DNA of 64,000 nucleotides from positions 682,001-746,000 of the forward strand of contig NZ_CP119754.1 of the NCBI RefSeq assembly GCF_029319185.1, in the 5' to 3' direction. Of the stretch, positions 53,214-61,204 are shown one piece after another. The DNA is from Superficieibacter sp. HKU1. Its GTDB lineage: Bacteria > Pseudomonadota > Gammaproteobacteria > Enterobacterales > Enterobacteriaceae. A program made the translations under genes and the position numbers. Every line of letters starts with the position of its first letter. The first letter of the stretch is position 1. A model generated the notes under the pieces. It saw only the letters and a program-made list of their open reading frames with translations, did no database searches and was not told the DNA's origin.

Positions 53214-55982
53214 ATGCGTAAAGAAGAACTGCTGGCCTTCCTCAGCAATCAAACGGATTTTTTCAACCCACAGGCGGTAAGCGAGGTCTTTACGGCGAGC
53301 TACCTGGCCGGGCGTTTTGCCATGCAGCGCAATACTGCCAGCCACTATCTTAATCAGCTGGTGGCAGAAGGTGAGCTGATCAAAATAAACACGCGCCCCG
53401 TCTACTTCCTGCATAAACAGACCTTTTGTCAGCATTACTTCCCGCTGAGCCGTGAGGAATATGCCAGCGTGGCAGATTTGCTGGCGGAAGGGGAGCAGGA
53501 GCTGCCACCACCCGACCATTTCTCGCTATTGATTGGCCATGATGAAAGCCTGAAGAAACCGATTGAGCAAATGAAGACGGCGCTGTTTTATCCGGACGGC
53601 GGTCTGCCGCTGCTGATCACCGGCGAGAGCGGGACCGGAAAAAGCTATATGGCGCAGCTTATGCACGAGTACGCGCTGGCGCAGGGAATACTGGAACTGG
53701 ATGCGCCGCTGGTCAATTTTAACTGCGCACAATATGCCAGCAACCGGGAACTGCTTGCTGCGAATCTGTTTGGTTACGTGAAGGGCGCCTTTACCGGCGC
53801 GCAAAGCGACCGGGAGGGGGCGTTTGAAGCGGCAAACGGCGGAATACTTTTTCTGGATGAGGTTCATCGTCTGAACGCCGACGGCCAGGAGAAGCTGTTT
53901 ACCTGGCTTGATTGCGGCGAAATTTACCGTCTGGGCGAAACGGCGCAGGGGCGTGCGGTGCAGGTTCGGCTCGTTTTCGCCACCACCGAGGATATTCACA
54001 GCACCTTCCTGACCACTTTCCTGCGGCGCATTCCCATTCAGATAACGCTGCCGGATCTGCAAAACCGCAGCCGCAAGGAGAAAGAAGCCCTGATTTCGCA
54101 GTTCTTCTGGCAGGAAGCGAAAAAAGTGGCGGTCCCGCTGACGCTAAGCGCGCGGCTACTACAGGTGCTGAACGGCACGGTTTACCGCGGCAACGTCGGC
54201 GAGCTGAAAAATGTGGTGAAATATGCCGTCGCCTCTGCCTGGGCGAAAAAGCCCGGCAGTGAGGCGCTGACGGTATCGATTCACGATCTTCCCGAGAACG
54301 TGCTGGCCTCAATGGCGGCCTTATCCGAGCCGCTAAACGAAGAGCAGCCGATGACCATCGACCCGCATACCAGTCTGCTGTGGCTGCTTAATGCCAGAGA
54401 TGGCGTTCAGGGCATTATCTATGACGTGCAGTGCCGCGTGCTGGCGCTTTTCGGCCATCTCGCCGACGGGCAGGCAAAATGGGAGGACATTCAAAAGCGG
54501 ATTGGCGAGGAGATTGAAACTCTTTTTGATCGGCTAATTTTCGATAATCGCCATAAACAACGTTCGACCCTGTTGCTGCTGACCCTAAGCCAGGTACGCG
54601 AGGAATTTTACCGGCTGGAGAAACGCTTTAACATTCAGTTCAACGGTAACTGCCTGTATGCGTTAAGTCATTATCTGGTGCATCGCTCTGCCAGCGTGAC
54701 TTCGCGGTTGAGCCATGAACGAACCCGTCAAATGGAGACGTTTGTGGCGCAGAAATACCCGCTGCTTTGGCATTTTTGTCAGGAGGTACTGGAGGCTGTC
54801 GGGCGTAAGCTTGATATTGAGCCGCAGCGCCTTGACGCACTACTGCTGATGCTGTGGCTCCAGAAAGCAGGCACCATGAACCAGCAGCCGGTGACGCGGG
54901 CGGTGATCCTCGCCCACGGCTATGCGACCGCCAGCAGCATCGCTAACGTGGCGAACCGACTGCTGAAAAGCAACCTGTTTGAGTCGTTTGATATGCCGCT
55001 CGACGTCACCCCGGAAGCCATCGCCGCAGAAGTGATGAACTACATTGAACGTAACGCGCTGGCCAGCGGCCTGGTGATCCTCGTCGATATGGGATCGCTC
55101 AGGGAGATCCACCGCCACTTCAACCGCGCGATAACCACCCCGGTCGCCATTATCAATAACGTTTCTACGGGTATGGCGCTTTATGTGGGCGATCGCATTT
55201 TACAGGGCCATTTTATTGAGGATATCGCCTGCGATGTGGCGAACGGTTTGCCGGTGGAACACCAGATACTCTGGCCGGAAAGCAATAAGCCAAAGGTGAT
55301 CCTCACCGTCTGCGCCACGGGTATCGGCGCGGCGACTAATCTTTCCACCTTACTCAAGGGCAGTATTCCGGACGATCTGGCGATTGATGTCGTCGCATGC
55401 GACTACGATTCGCTGGCAGGGAATGGCGGCGACGAAGCAATGTTTACCCGTTATGACGTTCTGGCCATTGTGGGCACTCTTGATCCGCATATCGACGCGG
55501 TGCCGTGGATCTCGCTGGATTCACTGGTTTCCGGCGAAGGGAATCGTCACCTGATGCGGATTTTTGGCGATGTGACGACTCCGGAGCGCGTCACTGAGAT
55601 CAACAACCTGATGCTGAAAAACATCTCCCTGCGCAGGGTGATTGAATCGGTCACCATTCTGGATACCAGCAAAGTGATCAATCAGGTGGAGCAGTTTTTA
55701 GCCCGCTATGAACATCTCGCCGGTATCGAGGTGGCAAACGATCGCAAGATCGCCCTGTACGTTCATATTAGCTGCCTCATTGAGCGCCTGATCCGCAATA
55801 CCGCCATTCAGCGTTACAGCGGCAGCGGGCAGTGTCAGACGCATGAACTGGACGTTCTGCGCGACGCGTTTAGTGTCATTGAGAATAGTTATAGTGTCAA
55901 AATCCCTGGCTCCGAGCTGCTTTACATCCACGACATCCTGTTTCTTGAAACGGAATTAATCGAGCAGGATCAAGAGTTTTAG
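53214..55982 (+). CDS. gfrR: GfrR, LevR-type sigma-54-dependent activator
   Basis: 922 aa activator. An N-terminal helix-turn-helix is followed by an AAA+ domain with Walker A GESGTGKS (137-144), GAFTGA (191-196) for sigma-54 contact, and Walker B GILFLDEVHR. Then come PRD domains, an EIIA-Man-like and an EIIB-Gat-like domain and a second PRD, as in LevR. Phosphorylation by the PTS should tune its activity. It reads into the gfr operon, whose promoter is a perfect sigma-54 site. Confidence 0.9.
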   Translation: MRKEELLAFLSNQTDFFNPQAVSEVFTASYLAGRFAMQRNTASHYLNQLVAEGELIKINTRPVYFLHKQTFCQHYFPLSREEYASVADLLAEGEQELPPPDHFSLLIGHDESLKKPIEQMKTALFYPDGGLPLLITGESGTGKSYMAQLMHEYALAQGILELDAPLVNFNCAQYASNRELLAANLFGYVKGAFTGAQSDREGAFEAANGGILFLDEVHRLNADGQEKLFTWLDCGEIYRLGETAQGRAVQVRLVFATTEDIHSTFLTTFLRRIPIQITLPDLQNRSRKEKEALISQFFWQEAKKVAVPLTLSARLLQVLNGTVYRGNVGELKNVVKYAVASAWAKKPGSEALTVSIHDLPENVLASMAALSEPLNEEQPMTIDPHTSLLWLLNARDGVQGIIYDVQCRVLALFGHLADGQAKWEDIQKRIGEEIETLFDRLIFDNRHKQRSTLLLLTLSQVREEFYRLEKRFNIQFNGNCLYALSHYLVHRSASVTSRLSHERTRQMETFVAQKYPLLWHFCQEVLEAVGRKLDIEPQRLDALLLMLWLQKAGTMNQQPVTRAVILAHGYATASSIANVANRLLKSNLFESFDMPLDVTPEAIAAEVMNYIERNALASGLVILVDMGSLREIHRHFNRAITTPVAIINNVSTGMALYVGDRILQGHFIEDIACDVANGLPVEHQILWPESNKPKVILTVCATGIGAATNLSTLLKGSIPDDLAIDVVACDYDSLAGNGGDEAMFTRYDVLAIVGTLDPHIDAVPWISLDSLVSGEGNRHLMRIFGDVTTPERVTEINNLMLKNISLRRVIESVTILDTSKVINQVEQFLARYEHLAGIEVANDRKIALYVHISCLIERLIRNTAIQRYSGSGQCQTHELDVLRDAFSVIENSYSVKIPGSELLYIHDILFLETELIEQDQEF

Positions 55983-56019
55983 TCATTTCACCTTTCCTCT
56001 GCCGGCGCGCCACTTTTCC

Positions 56020-56035
56020 TGGCACGCCGGTTGCA
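56020..56035 (+). promoter_or_regulatory. Sigma-54 promoter of gfrABCDEF
   Basis: TGGCACGCCGGTTGCA fits the -24/-12 consensus TGGCAC-N5-TTGCW exactly. It lies 39 nt before gfrA. Confidence 0.92.
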
Positions 56036-56073
56036 ACCTTGTTTCCCCGGTAAAGGGGTTTAACGAGGTCAGG

Positions 56074-56496
56074 ATGAAACGACACATTATTTTTGCCAGC
56101 CACGGCCTGCTTGCCAGCGGCATATTGAGTTCCGTGGAGCTTATTCTGGGTAAGCAGCCAGATATTCATACGCTGTGCGCCTATGTGGATGAAGGCGTGG
56201 ATGTCAGTCGCCAGGTGAACGATCTGCTGGCGCGCTTTCCCGATGGCGATGAAATCCTTGTGATCACCGATATTTTTGCTGGTAGCGTCAATAACGAATT
56301 TATTCGCTTTATTCATCGCCCAGGCTTTCACCTGCTGGCGGGACTGAATTTGCCGCTGGTGATTGAATTATTAATTTCAGCGGAAGAACAAAACACCCTT
56401 AAATATATTAACGAGGCGTTAATAAACGCAAAAGAGAGCATTCAGTATTGCAATCAAACTATTCAGGATGCAATGCATGTTGATAAAGAATTCTGA
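56074..56496 (+). CDS. gfrA: GfrA, PTS EIIA (mannose family)
   Basis: 140 aa EIIA-Man-type protein with the phosphoryl-carrying His in FASHGLLASGIL. It passes phosphate from HPr to EIIB for uptake of fructoselysine/glucoselysine. First gene of the sigma-54 operon. Name follows Salmonella synteny beside opgB. Confidence 0.85.
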   Translation: MKRHIIFASHGLLASGILSSVELILGKQPDIHTLCAYVDEGVDVSRQVNDLLARFPDGDEILVITDIFAGSVNNEFIRFIHRPGFHLLAGLNLPLVIELLISAEEQNTLKYINEALINAKESIQYCNQTIQDAMHVDKEF

Positions 56497-56511
56497 CACT
56501 GAGGGACGATT

Positions 56512-56982
56512 ATGATTACTTTTCTACGCGTAGATCATCGACTGCTGCATGGGCAGGTGGCGTTCTCCTGGACCCAGTATGTCGGGGCGGATTGTATCCT
56601 CATCGCCAATGACGATGTGCCCAACGATGAATTAAGAAAGACCACCATTAAGCTGGCAAAACCGCCGTCGGTAAAACTGGTGATTAAAAATATTCACGAC
56701 TCTATCGAGGCTATAAAAAGCGGCGTGACGGATAAATACCAGCTTTTTATTGTGGTGGAATCGGTTGATGATGCCTGGCGAATTCTCCGTGAGGTGCCAG
56801 AGATAAAAAGTATTAACCTCGGCGGTATTAAAGCCAAAGAAGGCAGTAAAAACATCTCCAGAGCAATTAATTTGCTGCCGGATGAAATCGAAAAGTTGCA
56901 GGCGCTGGTGCAGTCGGGCGTCGAAGTGGAAATTCGCCTGGTGCCAAACGACCGCAAGCAATTATTTTCCGAGTGCGTTTAA
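56512..56982 (+). CDS. gfrB: GfrB, PTS EIIB (mannose family)
   Basis: 156 aa EIIB with the active-site His in VDHRLLHGQVAFSW. It transfers phosphate to the sugar during transport. 15 nt after gfrA, 16 nt before gfrC. Confidence 0.87.
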   Translation: MITFLRVDHRLLHGQVAFSWTQYVGADCILIANDDVPNDELRKTTIKLAKPPSVKLVIKNIHDSIEAIKSGVTDKYQLFIVVESVDDAWRILREVPEIKSINLGGIKAKEGSKNISRAINLLPDEIEKLQALVQSGVEVEIRLVPNDRKQLFSECV

Positions 56983-56998
56983 TTATTGAGGACACATT

Positions 56999-57778
56999 AT
57001 GGTTGAGGCACTTTTACTTGGGCTGGTGGCGTTTATCGCCCAGTCCGAATACGCGATGGGGACTTCGTTGCTGTCGCGGCCTATCGTTACCGGCCTGCTG
57101 ACCGGGCTGGTGCTGGGCGATGTGCAGACCGGCATCATTATGGGCGCGACGCTGGAACTGGCATTTATTGGATCATTTTCGGTGGGGGCTTCGATCCCGC
57201 CTGATGTGGTGACCGGCGGCATTCTGGGCGTGGCGTTTGCCATTACCTCCGGCGCAGGGACGGAAACGGCCTTGCTGCTGGGTTTGCCGATTGCCACCCT
57301 GACGCTGGTGCTGAAGAACGTCTACCTGGGGCTTTTTATTCCGATGCTGAGCCAGAAAGCGGATGGCTATGCGCAACAGGCAAACACGCGGGGCATTGAA
57401 AGAATGCACCTGATTGCCGGTTTCGGCCTGTCGCTGATGCTGGCGACGGTGGTCACCGTGTCCTTCCTCGTCGGCAGTAGCGCGGTAAAAGGGCTGCTGG
57501 ATGCGATCCCGGAATTTATCAAACATGGCCTGAGCGTGGCGACCGGCATTATTCCGGCCCTCGGTTTCGCGATGCTGGCACGGCTGCTGATCAATAAAAA
57601 AGTCGCGCCTTACTTTTTCCTCGGTTTCGTGTTGATGGCCTATCTCAAAATCCCGGTGACGGGCATCGCTATTCTCGGTGCCATCGTGGCGGTCATTATG
57701 GTGAATGTCGCCGCCGTTAACTCACCTCGTCCCACTACCGCACAAGGAGTTTCGGATGACAACGAAGATGATTTCTGA
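56999..57778 (+). CDS. gfrC: GfrC, PTS EIIC membrane subunit
   Basis: 259 aa integral membrane permease with GIIMGATLELAFIGSFSVGASIPPDVVTG typical of EIIC-Man. It overlaps gfrD by 23 nt. Confidence 0.87.
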   Translation: MVEALLLGLVAFIAQSEYAMGTSLLSRPIVTGLLTGLVLGDVQTGIIMGATLELAFIGSFSVGASIPPDVVTGGILGVAFAITSGAGTETALLLGLPIATLTLVLKNVYLGLFIPMLSQKADGYAQQANTRGIERMHLIAGFGLSLMLATVVTVSFLVGSSAVKGLLDAIPEFIKHGLSVATGIIPALGFAMLARLLINKKVAPYFFLGFVLMAYLKIPVTGIAILGAIVAVIMVNVAAVNSPRPTTAQGVSDDNEDDF

Positions 57779-58598
57779 AGACGCTGCGCAGACGCCTGAA
57801 AGCGTCATTACTGCCCGGGATTTGCGTCGCGTGTTCTGGCGCTCCTTCCAGATGGAGTTCTCCTAGAACTACGAGCGGCAGATGAATCTGGCGTTTGTGT
57901 ATGCCCTGATGCCGGTGCTGAAAAAGCTGTATCCACGTAAAGAGGATCTGGTGGTGGCGCTAAAACGTCATCTGGTGTTTTTCAACACCACGCCGCATAT
58001 CGTGACGCTGATCCTCGGTATCACCACTGCGATGGAGGAGAAGAACAGCCAGAACAACAATATGGACGCCAACGCCGTCGACAACGTTAAAGCCTCGCTG
58101 ATGGGGCCGCTGGCCGGGCTGGGCGACTCCTTCTTCTGGGGAACGCTGCGTCTGATTGCTACCGGCATCGGCACCAGCCTGGCGCTGAAAGGCAATATTC
58201 TTGGCCCGATCCTCTTTCTGCTGGTGTTCAACGTGCCGCACTTGCTGGTGCGCTGGCTGTTTACCCGCTGGGGATATGTGCTGGGCACCGGCGTTCTGCA
58301 ACGTATTCAGCAGAGCGGCATGATGGAAAGCCTGACCTACGGCGCGTCGATCATCGGCCTGATGGTGGTGGGGGCAATGACCGCCTCCATGATCGATATC
58401 ACGATCCCGATCACCTTCGGTGCCGGTGAAGCGAAGACCGAGGTGCAGGGGATCATCAATGACATTATGCCCTGCCTGCTGCCGCTGGTGAGTTTTGGCA
58501 TTGTTTACTGGCTGCTCGGGCGCAAAGTCAAACCACTGACCATTATCGGGGGAATGGCGCTGGTCGGCATTTCAGGTTCATGGATTGGCTTATTTTAA
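57756..58598 (+). pseudogene. gfrD: GfrD, PTS EIID subunit, interrupted by an amber codon
   Basis: The frame starts at ATG 57756, behind AAGGAG, and would give 280 aa of EIID. At codon 37 (57864-57866) it meets TAG inside FQMEFS-stop-NYERQMN; other EIID proteins have Trp there (SWNYERMQ pattern), suggesting TGG to TAG. The downstream reading, from ATG 57882, is intact for 238 aa and holds all membrane segments (GDSFFWGTLRLI). A restart at 57882, readthrough, or sequence error could restore function. Otherwise the operon lacks EIID. Confidence 0.85.
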
Positions 58599-58610
58599 CC
58601 GGAGAGAATA

Positions 58611-59675
58611 ATGAAACCCACAATGATGACCTATATCCGCGAGGAGCCTGCTGCGCTGACGCAGATCCTGCGCGACCATGTACAGACGCTTCAGGCCGTT
58701 GAGGCAGTTGCACAAACGCGCGCGATCAACCGCATCCTGATCCTGGCGACCGGATCGTCGCTGAATGCGGCGCTATGTGCACGTTACTTCTTTGAACAGC
58801 AGTTTGGCATGCTGGTAGAAATCAAAGAGCCGTATAACTTTACCCACTATGAGCGTATCGATCCGCATACCGATATGGTGATTGCGGTATCGCAAAGCGG
58901 TAAAAGCGCCTCGACGCTTGAGGCCGTGCGCAAGATCCGCGCCGCCTCGCTGCCGGTACTGGCCCTGACCTCCGATCCGCAAAGCCCGATAGCGCGGGAA
59001 TGCGATGAGATTATCGACATTAATACCGGTATTGAGACCGTCGGCTTCGTTACCCGTGGCTTCAGCGCGACGGTGCTTAACCTGCTGCTTATTGCGCTGA
59101 CGATTGCCCGGACGCAGGGTAAAGCGACGGCGCGAGAATGTGCCGACTGGCTGGCCGGACTGGAGCGTCTGATTGATGCGCTGCCTGCGGCGATTGAACG
59201 GACGCAGGCGTTCATCCAACGGCATCAGGAGACACTGCGTGAAGGCTCGCGGTTCGTCGCGGTCGGCTACGGAGCGCTTGTTGGGGTGGCGAAGGAGTGT
59301 GAAACCAAGTTTACCGAAACCGTACGCGTTCCCTCCAGCGGGTTTGAACTTGAGGCATATATGCATGGACCGTATCTGGAGGCCAATCGCGAGCACGTGA
59401 TGTTTTTTATCAGCGATCGGCACGATCCGCGCAGCGAGGCGCTGCGGACATATATGGCCCCGGCGGTGAAAAAGGCGTTCTCTCTGACGCTGGAAGAAGA
59501 CCAGGCTGACGATAATACGCTGGCGCTGAATTGCCCGCTCGACCATCACCTGGCACCGTTGTTATTAATTGTCCCGATACAAATTCTGGCCTGCCATATT
59601 GCGGCATTAAAAGGGATCGATTTATCCGTTCGGATATTCGACGACTTTGACCGGGTATTAAAAAGTAAAATCTGA
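58611..59675 (+). CDS. gfrE: GfrE, SIS-domain deglycase (glucoselysine-6-P)
   Basis: 354 aa with two sugar isomerase (SIS) domains like the GlmS isomerase half: ILATGSSLNAALCARYFFEQ, VIAVSQSGKSASTLEAV, and the TETVRVPSSGFELEAYMHGP segment. In Salmonella the corresponding protein splits glucoselysine-6-phosphate. Function transferred by synteny and family. Confidence 0.82.
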   Translation: MKPTMMTYIREEPAALTQILRDHVQTLQAVEAVAQTRAINRILILATGSSLNAALCARYFFEQQFGMLVEIKEPYNFTHYERIDPHTDMVIAVSQSGKSASTLEAVRKIRAASLPVLALTSDPQSPIARECDEIIDINTGIETVGFVTRGFSATVLNLLLIALTIARTQGKATARECADWLAGLERLIDALPAAIERTQAFIQRHQETLREGSRFVAVGYGALVGVAKECETKFTETVRVPSSGFELEAYMHGPYLEANREHVMFFISDRHDPRSEALRTYMAPAVKKAFSLTLEEDQADDNTLALNCPLDHHLAPLLLIVPIQILACHIAALKGIDLSVRIFDDFDRVLKSKI

Positions 59676-59691
59676 ATAGTCAGGAGATAAT

Positions 59692-60702
59692 ATGTTAGGG
59701 TTTAATCAGGACGAGTACCTGACCAGTGCTCGTGAGATCGTTGCTGCGCGCAAACAGGCGGAACAAGCGGCTGAAGATATTCATCAGGCCGGATTCAGTA
59801 ATGTATTCTTTGCCTCCGTAGGCGGTTCGCTGGCCCCGATGATGGCGATTAATGAATTTGCCAAAGAAGTTACCACGCTGCCGGTATATGTAGAGCAGGC
59901 GGCGGAATTAATCAGCAAGGGCAGTAAAAAGCTTAATAGAGATTCGGTAGTTATTACCCTGTCGAAATCCGGCGATACCAAAGAATCAGTAGCGATTGCC
60001 GAATGGTGTAAAGCGCAGGGCATTCGCGTGGTCGCCATTACCAAAAATGCAGGGTCGCCGCTCGCGCATGCTGCTACCTGGCATATTCCGATGCGCCACA
60101 AAAATGGCGTGGAATATGAATATATGTTGCTTTACTGGGTATTCTTCCGCCTCGTGGCGCTTAACGGTGAATTCGATAACTATGACCGTTTCGCACACCA
60201 GCTGGAATTATTACCGGAGAATTTATTACAGGCAAAACGCGAATTCGATCCGCACGCTGCGGAAATTGCCCGCCGGTATCATACCAGTGATTATATGATG
60301 TGGATTGGTGGCGCGGAGATGTGGGGGGAAGTCTATCTCTTCTCAATGTGTATTCTGGAAGAGATGCAGTGGAAACGAACCAAGTCCGCCTCTTCCGCTG
60401 AATTTTTCCACGGCACGCTGGAGCTGCTGGAAAAAGATGTGCCGCTGTTCCTGGTAAAAGGCGAGGGCAAATGCCGGGCGCTGGACGATCGCGTGGAGCG
60501 TTTCGCGCAGAAGATCACCGGACATCTGGTGGTCATCGATCCGCGTGATTACCCGTTAAACGGGATTGATGACGCCTTCCGCTGGATCCTTGCGCCCTGC
60601 GTGGTTTCAACGTTGCTGGTCGATCGTCTGGCGGCGCACTTTGAACATCATTCCGGGCACGATTTGAATATTCGTCGTTATTACCGGCAATTTGATTATT
60701 AA
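59692..60702 (+). CDS. gfrF: GfrF, SIS-domain deglycase (fructoselysine-6-P, FrlB-like)
   Basis: 336 aa SIS protein similar to FrlB fructoselysine-6-P deglycase (FASVGGSLAPMMAINEF, ITLSKSGDTKESVAIAEW, SASSAEFFHGTLELLEKDVP and the end HDLNIRRYYRQFDY). It yields glucose-6-P and lysine from fructoselysine-6-P. Last gene of the operon; a terminator follows. Confidence 0.87.
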   Translation: MLGFNQDEYLTSAREIVAARKQAEQAAEDIHQAGFSNVFFASVGGSLAPMMAINEFAKEVTTLPVYVEQAAELISKGSKKLNRDSVVITLSKSGDTKESVAIAEWCKAQGIRVVAITKNAGSPLAHAATWHIPMRHKNGVEYEYMLLYWVFFRLVALNGEFDNYDRFAHQLELLPENLLQAKREFDPHAAEIARRYHTSDYMMWIGGAEMWGEVYLFSMCILEEMQWKRTKSASSAEFFHGTLELLEKDVPLFLVKGEGKCRALDDRVERFAQKITGHLVVIDPRDYPLNGIDDAFRWILAPCVVSTLLVDRLAAHFEHHSGHDLNIRRYYRQFDY

Positions 60703-60708
60703 CCGTTA

Positions 60709-60743
60709 TTGCCCGGTGTTTTCCGCGCCGGGCAACTTTTTTT
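60709..60743 (+). terminator. Terminator of the gfr operon
   Basis: TTGCCCGG and CCGGGCAA, 11-nt loop, then CTTTTTTT. Confidence 0.88.
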
Positions 60744-60795
60744 CGAGGAGGCTCGTAAATATTTATACCTGAAATGGACATGAGGATGAGTACAG

Positions 60796-61161
60796 AAACA
60801 TATCCGCCAGCGCGATCTTGCCGGCTTACTCGAGCAACTGGTCACGCTATTATTGCCGGGATATACTACCCACCGGCAACTAGTAACCTTGTTTAACTAT
60901 ATCGGTCAGTACGGTAGCACCCTGGATGCTGGCACTTTTTTTCGCCAGCTGGCGCGCCGCTTACCGCAACATGAGGAAACGTTGATGACCATTGCTGAAC
61001 AGCTGGAGCAGAAAGGCCGCGAGGAAGGCCATAAAGAAGGCCGCCGCGCGGAAGCGCTGAGGATCGCCCGTAATCTTCTGCGCGATGGCGTAGGCCAGGA
61101 AAGCGTGCTGCGCGCCACGGGCTTAAGCACCAGCGATTTACAACACCTTTTGCCGCACTAA
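60796..61161 (+). pseudogene. rpn nuclease 3' remnant (orphan RpnS-like C-terminus)
   Basis: In-frame from AAACATATCCGCCAGCGC, the reading KHIRQRDLAGLLEQLVTLLLPGYTT… aligns with residues KHVRRRDLLALLDPLVSLLGMGYTT… of the full rpn gene at 30952. The nuclease half is gone and a stop lies just upstream, with no standard start at the break. An internal ATG at 60985 behind GAGG could still make a 58-aa RpnS-like product (MTIAEQLEQKGREEGHK…). Located between gfrF and opgB. Confidence 0.7.
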
Positions 61162-61167
61162 GTACAC

Positions 61168-61192
61168 GCCCGGCAGGCAGCGCCAGCCGGGC
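61168..61192. repeat. REP-like hairpin before opgB end
   Basis: GCCCGGC and GCCGGGC, 11-nt loop, in the 43-nt gap between the convergent rpn remnant and opgB. May also stop transcription. Confidence 0.5.
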
Positions 61193-61204
61193 GGCAAAGA
61201 CAGA

